A stretch of 52,933 nt of DNA from Bradyrhizobium murdochi (GTDB taxonomy: Bacteria > Pseudomonadota > Alphaproteobacteria > Rhizobiales > Xanthobacteraceae). The stretch spans positions 1 to 52,933 of the forward strand of contig NZ_AXAU01000031.1 in NCBI RefSeq assembly GCF_000472965.1, in the 5' to 3' direction. The position numbers were made by a program, and so were the translations under genes. The notes beneath the pieces are model-generated. The model made no database searches and was not told the DNA's origin. It worked only from the letters and a program-made list of their open reading frames with translations. Shown in pieces: positions 44,353 through 51,977 of the stretch; within the stretch, counting starts at the first letter, position 1; the number at the start of each line of letters is the position of its first letter.

Positions 44353-44652
44353 ATGAGAACTTCTGCATTGGCTGTCTTCCTGCTGATGGCGATCTCTCTA
44401 TCGCCCAGTCCAGCTACGTCGCAGGGCCTGGAAATTGGTCCTGGCGGAGTTCGTTTCTATGGGCACTGCGATCAGCTAAGACGTTCCTGCGAGCGCGGCG
44501 AAGGCGGTTGCCGCCGATATCGGGAAACCTGCGAAAGGCGGGTTCGACGCGGTGACCTATGTGAAGAATTACGAGCAGCTTGCCTGTACAAGGATAGGTT
44601 GGGCGAACGAGGCGAGGGAAATTGCCGACGGTATCGCGAGACCTGTCGTTGA
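44353..44652 (+). CDS. Secreted cysteine-rich protein with seven-residue Cys spacing
   Basis: A 99-residue protein from the ATG at 44353, beginning a signal peptide (about 1-23, ATS-Q). The mature 76 residues hold eight cysteines at 39, 46, 53, 60 and 70, 77, 91, 98. Within each half they are spaced by exactly seven or fourteen residues. The two halves share the run ERGEG(G/N)CRRYRETC. An alpha-hairpin staple of helices tied by disulfides is the likely fold, in the periplasm or outside. It is rich in Arg and Glu. A longer in-frame start at 44236 lacks signal logic. I know no close family; the duplication is clear from the text. Confidence 0.7.
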   Translation: MRTSALAVFLLMAISLSPSPATSQGLEIGPGGVRFYGHCDQLRRSCERGEGGCRRYRETCERRVRRGDLCEELRAACLYKDRLGERGEGNCRRYRETCR

Positions 44653-44846
44653 AGTGGTCTGATCGTCGGGGCTGATCCGCTTGCGGGCGACCATGATGCA
44701 TGTCCCGTTGCTGCTGCGGCTGTTTCCGCGCGGCTTTATCCTGGCGGCAGTCGGTCGCATTCAGCTACGAAAACGCGGATGAAACTTTGCGTCCTCATGG
44801 CGCGTTTCGGCCGGCCGCCGGTGCAGGTCGTTTGCTATGATAGCCG

Positions 44847-45200
44847 CTATGCGGCGGATTTCACAGGCTCGCACGCCGTGAGCCGGATTTTGCCGGATCG
44901 CGTGAAGCGGAAATGCGTTCTCATGATCCTTCCGTCGTAGCCGCGATAATCCAGGGAAATGCCGTCCTCCTCCGGCGTCAATGCGTCGATAGCGAACGCG
45001 TCGTTTCCCGCTCTGGCGAGCCGTGGCCGCCAATATCGTTCCATCTCCGATCGACCGTTGAAGCTGCCGCCCTCGCAGCATTCCACGCTGGCCGCATCAT
45101 CATACAGGTCCAATAGTGCATCGAGGCGCCGCTGCTTGCAGGCATCGATCCAGTCGACGACAACAGCTACAGCATCGAAACGGTTGTTCGTGTTTGCCAT
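44847..45200 (-). CDS. SnoaL/NTF2-like domain protein
   Basis: A 117-residue protein with the NTF2-like fold: an N-terminal helix pair (VVVDWIDACKQRRLDALLDLYDD), a strand with AASVECCEGGSFNGRSEMERYW, and four more strands to the end (LDYRGYDGRIMRTHFRFTRSGKI). Such proteins are small-ligand enzymes or binding pockets with no fixed chemistry. It has no signal peptide. No partner gene is close. Its promoter region also faces the plus-strand gene at 45375. Confidence 0.8.
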   Translation of the reverse strand: MANTNNRFDAVAVVVDWIDACKQRRLDALLDLYDDAASVECCEGGSFNGRSEMERYWRPRLARAGNDAFAIDALTPEEDGISLDYRGYDGRIMRTHFRFTRSGKIRLTACEPVKSAA

Positions 45201-45374
45201 GTCCGGTCCTCCCGCGGATTACTAACGGCAAAGCGAATGAACACGTTGTGAACCAAGCGTTCAGGCGCGGTTGGGTGGGTTCCACACATGGAACTGCCGG
45301 GCTCCAAACGCATTTCCGCCGAACTATTATTGGCTTCTGATTGCGGGGCAGGACCGTTTAAATCGGAGTCCTGC

Positions 45375-45896
45375 ATGCTCAAACAAATCCTTGTTGCGTC
45401 TATCCTTGTTGTAACCGGGTCTATCGCTTCGGAAGCCCGTCCTTCCCGCATCGCTCAAATACCCGAATGCAATGTGACCATGCCCTGCGACTTCTCGTTT
45501 TCGCAGCCGCGTCGTGAGCGGATTAGTTCTTATACACATCAAGCGACCGCACAGAGTTATCGTCGCGAATTGGCGGACGTGAGTGTCGATCGCGGCCAAA
45601 CGGTCGGCGGTCGCCCGGCCGGTTGTCCCCGCTCGTTCTGCGGCTGCGGCGCGTCTATACGTGTTTTCGGCCGGATCGTGCCTGGTCTAAATCTCGCGTC
45701 CAATTGGCTGCGCTTTCCACGGACAGCGCCTGCACCCGGAATGGTCGCTGCGCGGCGTGGGCACGTTTTCGTTCTAGAGCGACATGTCGAAGGCGATACG
45801 TGGATGGCATACGATGCGAACTCGGGCGGCCGCGCAACGAGAATTCATGCACGCTCGTTACGGGGGTACACGGTTGTTAACCCGCATGCTGCTTGA
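45375..45896 (+). CDS. Secreted hypothetical protein (Cys/His-containing)
   Basis: A 173-residue protein from the ATG at 45375 with a signal peptide (about 1-21). After a variable region, the C-terminal half, GCPRSFCGCGASIRVFGR at 82-99 and LNLASNWLRFPR, then RGHVFVLERHVEGDTWMAYDANS, is a compact domain that I know as a conserved hypothetical in Bradyrhizobium. C84, C89 or C91 and H130 with a following DANSG could form a cysteine-peptidase-like (NlpC/CHAP-type) site, a speculation. A strong terminator follows at 45972. Confidence 0.7.
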   Translation: MLKQILVASILVVTGSIASEARPSRIAQIPECNVTMPCDFSFSQPRRERISSYTHQATAQSYRRELADVSVDRGQTVGGRPAGCPRSFCGCGASIRVFGRIVPGLNLASNWLRFPRTAPAPGMVAARRGHVFVLERHVEGDTWMAYDANSGGRATRIHARSLRGYTVVNPHAA

Positions 45897-45971
45897 ATGG
45901 TGGTTTAATCCCCTGTGAAAATTCGATAGCGCGGTTGTGCCGGAATTGGCGCTGCCGCGCTGGCTAAAACG

Positions 45972-45999
45972 AAGAGGTCGCCGTTGAGCGACCTCTTTT
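45972..45999 (+). terminator. Intrinsic terminator after the secreted protein gene
   Basis: AAGAGGTCG (45972-45980) pairs with CGACCTCTT, followed by TT. It is about 75 bases past the stop at 45896 and ends that transcript. Confidence 0.85.
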
Positions 46000-46214
46000 C
46001 CTGAAACGGGTATAAGTTGAATTCAATTCATATGATCTCGATCGGCGCCACTTAATTCATTGGGATTGGCATTTGGCCGAATTCGATATCGACGCGATCG
46101 TCGCCGCGCTAAACGCGGCTGCACTTGATCGCGCGGCGCCATTGCGCGATAGGAACGAAAATCTGCGACACGCATTGGACCGGGTGTCGCACATCCCCGA
46201 TGCGACATTGACTG

Positions 46215-46245
46215 AAAGGACCTCAGCGCCGCCGCTGGGGCCCTT
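46215..46245 (-). terminator. Bidirectional hairpin terminator after a small minus-strand gene
   Basis: AAAGGACCTCAGCG and CGCTGGGGCCCTTT pair with few mismatches around GCGG. Read on the minus strand, it lies about 50 bases after the stop of the small gene at 46296. It also breaks the plus-strand frame 46073-46351 in its middle, which argues against that frame being a gene. Confidence 0.65.
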
Positions 46246-46295
46246 TCTGCTGATGTCCTGCAGCAAGGCTCCGCTCGCAAACGCGGAGAGCGCCT

Positions 46296-46424
46296 TCAAA
46301 ACGCCCGGCGCCGCGGCGGCGGACCGGCTTGCGGGTGGCGCGCACGGGTGAGTTCGGAAATAGCGATCAGCGCGGCGCCCGCGATGATGGTGATGGCCGT
46401 CATCACAAGAAGGGTTGTAAGCAT
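46296..46424 (-). CDS. Small membrane protein of 42 residues
   Basis: The ATG at 46424 has GGGAG six bases upstream on the minus strand. The 42-residue product has one transmembrane helix (LLVMTAITIIAGAALIAI) and an Arg/Pro-rich tail (PPPRRRAF). Orientation would be tail in the cytoplasm. A hairpin terminator stands about 50 bases after its stop, giving a complete small transcription unit. It is too short for most gene callers. Function is unknown. Confidence 0.6.
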   Translation of the reverse strand: MLTTLLVMTAITIIAGAALIAISELTRARHPQAGPPPRRRAF

Positions 46425-46605
46425 GGTTCGCTCCCGGAAAGTGCCGCTACCACGACGCCCCGAGAATCGTGTTCCGGCAAGACGGGCAAACTACGGGCCG
46501 CGACTTATTGGCGAAAGGGAAACAGCCTGCCCGATGAGTCTGATGCCGGACAGACGGCGATCCGGCACGGGATTTCAATGGCCCTCGTGAACGAGGATCA
46601 CGGGC

Positions 46606-46806
46606 ATGCCAACACGACGGCGCATCAAGCATGAGAAGACCTTCGAAGAGCGGCTGGCGGAAGAGGCCAAGCGCTTCAGAGAGGCGGCAAGAGAGGCACA
46701 GCCCGGCATGGCCCGGGAACTGCTCTTGCGGCGGGCGCGACAGATGGAAGCCGCATCGCGGCTAAACGAATGGCTCCGCTCGCCCGGCATGAGAGCGCCG
46801 GAGTAA
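46606..46806 (+). CDS. Small charged helical protein
   Basis: A 66-residue, very hydrophilic, largely alpha-helical protein (FEERLAEEAKRFREAAREAQ, then a helix ELLLRRARQMEAASRLNEWL). It has no signal peptide. Homologues of this type are abundant in Bradyrhizobium genomes, from memory. GAGG lies about ten bases before the ATG. The composition suggests a coiled-coil or nucleic-acid-associated small protein; function unknown. Confidence 0.7.
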   Translation: MPTRRRIKHEKTFEERLAEEAKRFREAAREAQPGMARELLLRRARQMEAASRLNEWLRSPGMRAPE

Positions 46807-46905
46807 GCCGCCTCGGCTTCGCCTCTCTCATCCTGTGGGCCGCAATGGACTCCTCAAGGGGAACAGGACGTTCCTGGCACGGTTGCCCCGTCAGAGGAGG
46901 TGCCC

Positions 46906-47055
46906 ATGACCGAAAAGCCCACGCATGAACAGCTTGAGGAATTGAAGAGGCTCAGCCGCGAGGCCCGCGTCCCCGATCAGTCCGAAATCGTGACCTCGAA
47001 GGAAGAGGCAGAAATTCGCATCCGCGACCTGAAGGAAAAAGCCCGCATCGAATAG
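46906..47055 (+). CDS. Small DUF3072-like protein of 49 residues
   Basis: AGAGGAGG five bases before the ATG at 46906 is the strongest ribosome binding site in this stretch. The 49-residue product (MTEKPTHEQLEELKRLSREA, then a helix ending IRIRDLKEKARIE) follows the DUF3072 layout of two helices around a short proline/serine turn (the family is known for PPTPKQ...LRRL...EASREIRRLK). It is a soluble helical peptide. It was missed by a 60-residue cut-off. DUF3072 membership is by eye. Confidence 0.7.
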   Translation: MTEKPTHEQLEELKRLSREARVPDQSEIVTSKEEAEIRIRDLKEKARIE

Positions 47056-47124
47056 GTAAGCCAATTTCGATGCGCCTACGCGCGAAACGCCGGTAACGCG
47101 ACTATCTGCCGAATAGGCGGGTAC

Positions 47125-47157
47125 CAAAAAGACAAAAGCCCCGATTTACGGGGCTTT
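47125..47157 (-). terminator. Intrinsic terminator of the tRNA-Val transcript
   Basis: On the minus strand AAAGCCCC and GGGGCTTT pair around GTAAATC, followed by TGTCTTTTT. It begins four bases after the tRNA's 3' end and is the transcript's stop. Confidence 0.92.
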
Positions 47158-47160
47158 GAA

Positions 47161-47235
47161 TGGTGGACGCACAAGGGATCGAACCTTGGACCTCTCCCGT
47201 GTGAAGGGAACGCTCTCCCGCTGAGCTATGCGTCC
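47161..47235 (-). tRNA. tRNA-Val (anticodon CAC)
   Basis: The minus strand folds as a complete cloverleaf: acceptor GGACGCA/TGCGTCC, D arm GCTC-AGCGGGA-GAGC, anticodon stem TTCCC/GGGAG around the loop TTCACAC (anticodon CAC, reading GUG), and T arm CAAGG-TTCGATC-CCTTG. The 3' ACCA is encoded. No integrase gene or duplicated 3' end suggests use as an attachment site in this window. Confidence 0.97.
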
Positions 47236-47352
47236 GGGAAGTGTGGGCGAACAATGAGCCCCGTCAGAGCCCGCGATTTACGAAGGACGAGCCCATAGTG
47301 TCAAGCGATCAGTCGGGCCGTGACCTCGCGTTTTCGCGCAGGGAGAGAGAAA

Positions 47353-48636
47353 TTACGCCCCCTGCTGGCGGGCCCGCGAAGCGTGCGACTGTAGCGCGCG
47401 GATGCGCTCGGCCAGCGTCCCGCCGCCTTCCGCCATGGCGGGGGCGGCACCGGCGACGTCGTTGGCGGGCTTGGCCGGCACTTTCGGCACGTCCGGTTCC
47501 GCCGCCAGCATGGCCTCGATCGCCGAATTCGGTCCCTCGAGCTGCATCGCGAGTTTTGCAACTTCGGCCGCGATGTCGTTGATGCGCTCGCGGAGCAGTG
47601 CGTTCTCCATCCGCTCGGTCGCCCAGGAGCTTTCGGCCTGCTGCTGGATCGCGTTGATGTCGCGCTGCAGTTTGGCGCGCTCGTCGCGGGCGATGCGGAG
47701 CTGTTCTTCCAGCGCGGCCTTTTCAGCTCGCAATTTTTCCACGGTCGGCGACTTGCCGCCGCTCATGCCTGCGATCTCCTCGCGCAGTTCGCGTGCGGCG
47801 CGTTCGGCGTTTTCGTTCGCCTGCCGGAGCTGATTGTTCTCGTATTCGCGCTCAGCCAGGATCTTGCCTTGCGTCGCCAACCGCGCTTCGAGGTCGTTGA
47901 CGCGGTTGCCGAGCATCTCGGCTTCCTTGACCTGCACGATCAATTGCCGGTCGAGATCGGTGACGCGCTGGCTCAAATTTTCGACGCGGCTACGTGCTTC
48001 CGTCAATTCGCGCGTCGCGTGCTCGGACTCGGCGCGCTCCTGCGCGAGGCGGGCCTGAGTTGCCGAAAATTCCTTCTCGGCGTCGCCGACGCGGTCCTTC
48101 AGTTCCTCGATCTGCGTGCGCACCGTGACCAACTCGACCTGGCGGCTGTCCGCCATCATCGAACGGTTGTTCAATTCGTGATTGATCCTGGCAAGTTCGG
48201 CCTGCTTGTCGGTCAGCGCCTGCTCGGCGTTGCGCAACAGTTCGGTCTTGGCCGCGAATTCCTCTTCGGTGGCGCGTAGCTGCTCTTTCATCGCCTTCTC
48301 GCGCGCTTCGAGCGCGAAGATCGTAGCGTTCTTTTCGCCGAGCTCGATCTTCATGCGATTGATCGCATCGCTCTTCTTGCCGAGTTCGGCGAGTTGGCTG
48401 GTGGTCTTGTTCTTGAGCTGCTCGACGCTCATTTCGAGCCGCCGCGCCGACATGGCGAATTCCGCGCGCAACTGATCCTTGTCGGCCTGGATCTCGGCCA
48501 TCGACAGCGGCGTCGCCGCTTCCAGGCGCCGGGTCGTCAGCCGCACCGCGCGGTTATGCACCAGCGGAACGATCATCAGGCCGAACAACATCGAGACCAG
48601 AAAACCGATCGCCAGATACATGATCGGCTCGATCAT
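47353..48636 (-). CDS. Membrane-anchored long coiled-coil protein
   Basis: A 427-residue protein: one N-terminal transmembrane helix (about 5-27), then some 320 residues of nearly continuous heptad coiled coil rich in Glu, Lys, Arg, Ala and Leu, then a Pro/Ala-rich tail with a short final helix. Topology is likely cytoplasmic coil on a membrane anchor. It resembles hypothetical proteins of Bradyrhizobium and Rhodopseudomonas annotated as chromosome-partition or kinesin-like by low-complexity similarity. Such labels are unreliable; a scaffold or septum-associated role is possible. It lies next to the envelope gene eipA. Confidence 0.8.
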   Translation of the reverse strand: MIEPIMYLAIGFLVSMLFGLMIVPLVHNRAVRLTTRRLEAATPLSMAEIQADKDQLRAEFAMSARRLEMSVEQLKNKTTSQLAELGKKSDAINRMKIELGEKNATIFALEAREKAMKEQLRATEEEFAAKTELLRNAEQALTDKQAELARINHELNNRSMMADSRQVELVTVRTQIEELKDRVGDAEKEFSATQARLAQERAESEHATRELTEARSRVENLSQRVTDLDRQLIVQVKEAEMLGNRVNDLEARLATQGKILAEREYENNQLRQANENAERAARELREEIAGMSGGKSPTVEKLRAEKAALEEQLRIARDERAKLQRDINAIQQQAESSWATERMENALLRERINDIAAEVAKLAMQLEGPNSAIEAMLAAEPDVPKVPAKPANDVAGAAPAMAEGGGTLAERIRALQSHASRARQQGA

Positions 48637-48765
48637 GGATGGTTACTCCACACAGACAAGGAATCGTTAATCACATTGCCACGCCAGCCCGACCCTGCGC
48701 CAGCCCGATGCCGCGTTAACCTGAATCCATCCGGGGAGACTTGGCGTCTATGCTTGAAGCTGGGC

Positions 48766-49398
48766 TTAGAACGGGTTCCAGGTCGCCCGCGGGGTATATT
48801 TGAGATAGCCGACATTGGCGCCGAGCCTTAAGCCGATGCCGGAACGGATCGGCACCAGCACGATGTTGTTGGCGGTCAGCGCGGTCATGCCGAAGCCACC
48901 GACGATATAGGCGGAGCCGTCGATGCCGACGAAGCGCTGATAGATCGCGTTGGTGGCGGGCAGGTTGTAGACCAGCGTCATGGTGCGCGCGCCATCGCCG
49001 CCCCAGTCGAAGCCGACCGACGGCCCCTGCCAGTAGACACGCAAGTCGCCGGCATTCTTGGTGTAGAGCGTGCCTTCGCCGTAGCGTAGGCCCGCCACAA
49101 AGGCGCCGGAGCCTTCCTCGCCGAGCACATAGCCATTGGGCAAGCCCCATTGGCTCACCGCCCGTTCGATGACCGAAGCGAGGCCGCGCGAGACGTTGCC
49201 GAAGAATTTGTGCCCGGCCGACACCAGTTCCTCGGGCCCGAAAGTCTCGGGACCCGGCTGCCGCTGCGGCGGCGGGTAAGGCCCGCCCGGTGGGGGCGGA
49301 TAAGGCCCTCCCGGCTGCGGCTGCTGCGCAGAAGCTGGCACGGTCCAGCACATCAGCGCGGCGAACGTCACCGCGGCAAGGCGTGAAGCAAACGTCAT
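48766..49398 (-). CDS. eipA: EipA-like envelope protein (DUF1134)
   Basis: A 210-residue secreted protein from the ATG at 49398, where a signal peptide (about 1-24, ASAQ) begins; the earlier start at 49506 adds a non-signal leader. A Pro/Gly/Tyr-rich linker follows (PPPGGPYPPP), then the DUF1134 domain with ERAVSQWGLPNGYVLGEEGSGAFVAGLRYGEG and DWGGDGARTMTLVYNLP. In Brucella the DUF1134 protein EipA is a periplasmic beta-barrel-like protein needed for envelope integrity with O-antigen loss. It is the whole family length, so likely functional. Confidence 0.88.
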   Translation of the reverse strand: MTFASRLAAVTFAALMCWTVPASAQQPQPGGPYPPPPGGPYPPPQRQPGPETFGPEELVSAGHKFFGNVSRGLASVIERAVSQWGLPNGYVLGEEGSGAFVAGLRYGEGTLYTKNAGDLRVYWQGPSVGFDWGGDGARTMTLVYNLPATNAIYQRFVGIDGSAYIVGGFGMTALTANNIVLVPIRSGIGLRLGANVGYLKYTPRATWNPF

Positions 49399-49510
49399 GA
49401 AAAGACCCCTGGCATCGAAATCTGGCCGCCGCCTTAACCTGACGCCAACAAGCATGGCTCTAGGTTGCGCCCAGTGTCCCCTCGACTCGCATGTTATCGG
49501 CACCAACTAT

Positions 49511-49639
49511 GACGGCACAACGGCATTTTCGGCGCTTCGATATGACGACACAAATCCACCCTTTCAGGCTTCCTGCCATCGGCCAAGGAAAATCAGCGGT
49601 GCAATTGGTACCAATTCAGACAACGACGGCACAACGGCA
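49511..49639. repeat. Direct repeat pair before the YHS gene
   Basis: GACGGCACAACGGCA occurs at 49511-49525 and at 49625-49639. Flanking text is also similar (GGCACCAACTAT versus GGTACCAATTCAGACAAC). It covers the likely promoter or leader of the YHS gene and may be an old tandem duplication. Confidence 0.8.
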
Positions 49640-49664
49640 GGAAAGATACGGCTCGCGCCCCCAA

Positions 49665-50129
49665 ATGGCCGCTTTTGCCTTATTGGCAAGTTTTTTTTGC
49701 GTAGCCAGCCTTGATTTTGCCGCGCGCGCCGCGACCACCGAGCGCGTGGTGGTGAACCGCTATTCCGGCCTCGCCATCGGAGGCTTCGATCCCGTCGCCT
49801 ACTTTACGGAATCCATGGCCGTCGAGGGCTTACCCGATTTCGAGGCTCGCGAAGCCGGCGCCGTCTGGCGTTTCCGCAACGAGGGCAATCGCGCCTCTTT
49901 CGTCGCGCATCCGGAAATCTACGGGCCTCAGTTCGGCGGCTATGACCCGGTCGATCTGGGGCGAGGGGTAACCTACGCAGGCAACCCGCGCTTTTGGGTG
50001 GTTGCGGGCCAGCGGCTCTATCTTTTCGGCCGCGAGGACAACCGCGATGCGTTCGCCGCAGAGCCGGCGCGTTTCCTCGAGGAAGCCACCGCGCGTTGGC
50101 CGGCGCTCGAGCGAGGGCTGGCGCAGTAG
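49665..50129 (+). CDS. Secreted YHS-domain protein
   Basis: A 154-residue protein from the ATG at 49665, which starts a signal peptide (MAAFALLASFFCVASLDFAARA). The YHS domain follows: GLAIGGFDPVAYFT, then WRFRNEGNRASFVAHPEIYGPQFGGYDPVDL and a C-terminal repeat of the same fold (RLYLFGREDNRDAFAAEPARFLEEA). YHS domains bind metal ions, often copper or iron, at the membrane or in the periplasm. In-frame ATGs at 49491, 49509 and 49542 are possible starts, but they precede the direct repeats. No ribosome binding site stands out, so the start is uncertain. Confidence 0.78.
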   Translation: MAAFALLASFFCVASLDFAARAATTERVVVNRYSGLAIGGFDPVAYFTESMAVEGLPDFEAREAGAVWRFRNEGNRASFVAHPEIYGPQFGGYDPVDLGRGVTYAGNPRFWVVAGQRLYLFGREDNRDAFAAEPARFLEEATARWPALERGLAQ

Positions 50130-50162
50130 CTTGCGCCGTAGCCCGGGCTACAGGCGCCTTGT

Positions 50163-50987
50163 TTAGGGCGCCGCCTTCGGATCGCCCCAGGCGATGAATT
50201 CCGGAACGATGAAGCCCGTCCGTCCCGTGCCAAATTGCAGGGCGGCGCCGCTTGAATCCGTGATCTTGCCGCCGGCGGCCGCGACGACGGCATGGCCCGC
50301 GGCCACGTCCCATTCCGAGACCGGCGACAGCCGGGGATAGATATCGACGGAGCCTTCGGCCACCCGGCCCAATTTGACCGCCGAGCCAAGCTCGCACCGT
50401 ACGGCCTCCGGTCTTGCGGCAATAAACGCTTCGGTCCTGGCATCGCCATGCGAGCGGCTGACCGCCACGGTCCATGGCTGGCCGCGCGGCGGGCAGGGGC
50501 GAGTACGTATAGGCTCGACGAGCGGCTTGCCCTTGCCGAGCGTCAGCCGCTCCGCGCCGCCTCCGACAATGCCGCGCCAGATCAGCCCGAGCGCAGGTGC
50601 GCTGATAATGCCAAGCAGCGGAGTCCCCTGGGTCACCAGCGCCAGGTTGACGGTGAATTCGTTGCGGCCAGCGACGAATTCCTTGGTGCCGTCGAGCGGG
50701 TCGATCAGAAAGAAGCTCTCCATATAGGGCAGCGCGGACGTTTGGACGCGCTCCTCCGAGAGCGCAGGTATTTCGGGCGCTACCCGGGCAAGTCCCTCGG
50801 CGATGATTCGGTCGGCCGCCAGATCGGCCTCCGTTACCGGCGAGCCATCGGTCTTGCCATCGACCTTCATGGCGGAACGGTTGACGGCAAGGATGGCGGC
50901 GCCGGCCCGGATCACGATCTCGGTCAGCGGTTCGATCAGCACTGCTGCGGCCTCGCGATCGAGCGCGGGCGGACGTGCCTCATTCAT
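50163..50987 (-). CDS. cysQ: 3'(2'),5'-bisphosphate nucleotidase CysQ (inositol monophosphatase family)
   Basis: A 274-residue phosphatase of the inositol monophosphatase superfamily. Metal ligands are E79 (SEE), D96-P-L-D99-G-T in the DPLDGTKEF loop, and WDVAAGHAV near the C-terminus. The TKEF after DG is the CysQ signature. The enzyme converts 3'-phosphoadenosine 5'-phosphate, released in sulfate assimilation, to AMP. It stands alone, convergent with the YHS gene. Confidence 0.9.
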   Translation of the reverse strand: MNEARPPALDREAAAVLIEPLTEIVIRAGAAILAVNRSAMKVDGKTDGSPVTEADLAADRIIAEGLARVAPEIPALSEERVQTSALPYMESFFLIDPLDGTKEFVAGRNEFTVNLALVTQGTPLLGIISAPALGLIWRGIVGGGAERLTLGKGKPLVEPIRTRPCPPRGQPWTVAVSRSHGDARTEAFIAARPEAVRCELGSAVKLGRVAEGSVDIYPRLSPVSEWDVAAGHAVVAAAGGKITDSSGAALQFGTGRTGFIVPEFIAWGDPKAAP

Positions 50988-51134
50988 GAGCTCGGCCCAT
51001 TTGCTGTTCGTCCTGCCTTACCATTGCCGCCCCCTGCTGGCAGCACGGGGCTGCGCAGTGTATCAAACCGATAAGCACGCGTGATTCGTAACGGTCCGCC
51101 AGCAATTTGCGACCCGGCGGCTTTCCAGGAACCC

Positions 51135-51785
51135 ATGATGTCTGGCACTTCATCTCCCGGTCCGGCTCCCGATACCCTCGAACTTGCGGCGCTGTTGTGT
51201 TCGCGAGTCTGTCACGATCTCATCAGCCCGGTTGGCGCGATCGTCAATGGGCTTGAGGTGCTTGACGACAACCCGAAGCCCGAAGACCGCGATTTCGCGC
51301 TCGATCTGATCCGCAAGAGCGCCAAGACCGCCTCCGCACGGTTGCAGTTCTGCCGCCTGGCGTTTGGCGCTGCGGGATCGGCGGGCGCGCAGATCGATCT
51401 CGGCGACGCCCAGACCATGGCACGCGGCCACATCGAGGACGGCAAGATCACGATCAGCTGGAATCTGCCGCGGCTGTTGCTGCCGAAGAACCGCGTCAAG
51501 CTGCTGTTGAACATGCTGATCATCGCGCAGCAAACGATCCCGCGCGGCGGCACGCTGACGATCGATCCGATCGGCGACGGCGAGACGATGGGTTTTCGCG
51601 TCACGTCTTCGGGCCTCAACGCGCGCGTGCCGCAGAACATCGCCAATCTCGTGAGCGCGAGTTCGACGGCGACCGTCGACGCGCATGCGGTGCAGCCTTA
51701 CTATACGCGGCTGTTGGCGCAGGCCTGCGGGCTGAACGTGACGCTTGAGCCCGACGGGGAAAAGGTACTCGTTACTGCTTCCTGA
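51135..51785 (+). CDS. chpT: Histidine phosphotransferase ChpT
   Basis: A 216-residue protein from the ATG at 51135 (AGGAA just upstream). The phospho-accepting H27 lies in LLCSRVCHDLISPVGAIVNGLE, the ChpT signature. The rest is the degenerate histidine-kinase-like ATPase domain that binds no ATP (LPKNRVKLLLNMLIIAQQ). ChpT relays phosphate from the hybrid kinase CckA to CtrA and CpdR, setting the cell cycle in alphaproteobacteria. It is 192 bases upstream of cheA. Confidence 0.93.
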   Translation: MMSGTSSPGPAPDTLELAALLCSRVCHDLISPVGAIVNGLEVLDDNPKPEDRDFALDLIRKSAKTASARLQFCRLAFGAAGSAGAQIDLGDAQTMARGHIEDGKITISWNLPRLLLPKNRVKLLLNMLIIAQQTIPRGGTLTIDPIGDGETMGFRVTSSGLNARVPQNIANLVSASSTATVDAHAVQPYYTRLLAQACGLNVTLEPDGEKVLVTAS

Positions 51786-51977
51786 GCGCGCCACCGCGCC
51801 GACATGGTTAACCAACGGTTGAAGAGAGGCGGCAGAATTCATTTCTGCTGTCTTATCTCTTTGTTGATCCCGTTCTTTTCCATTTGCTCAACCAATATTA
51901 AACGCTTTGCATAGAAGCTGGCCGTGTTCCGTAAGGCGCGTCGATGTCGCGTGCCGGTGCGTACGAAGGCCAGTTTC

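Noticed and set aside
44693..44782. 29-codon plus-strand frame with a hydrophobic start
   Set aside because: Very short, no ribosome binding site and no conserved feature; too weak to call beside better small genes.
46073..46351. 92-codon plus-strand frame with a TTG start
   Set aside because: A strong hairpin terminator (46215-46245) lies in its middle, and the better-supported 42-residue minus-strand gene overlaps its end.
47161..47235. tRNA-Val considered as an integration site of a genomic island
   Set aside because: No integrase, no duplicated tRNA 3' end and housekeeping genes on both sides within the window.
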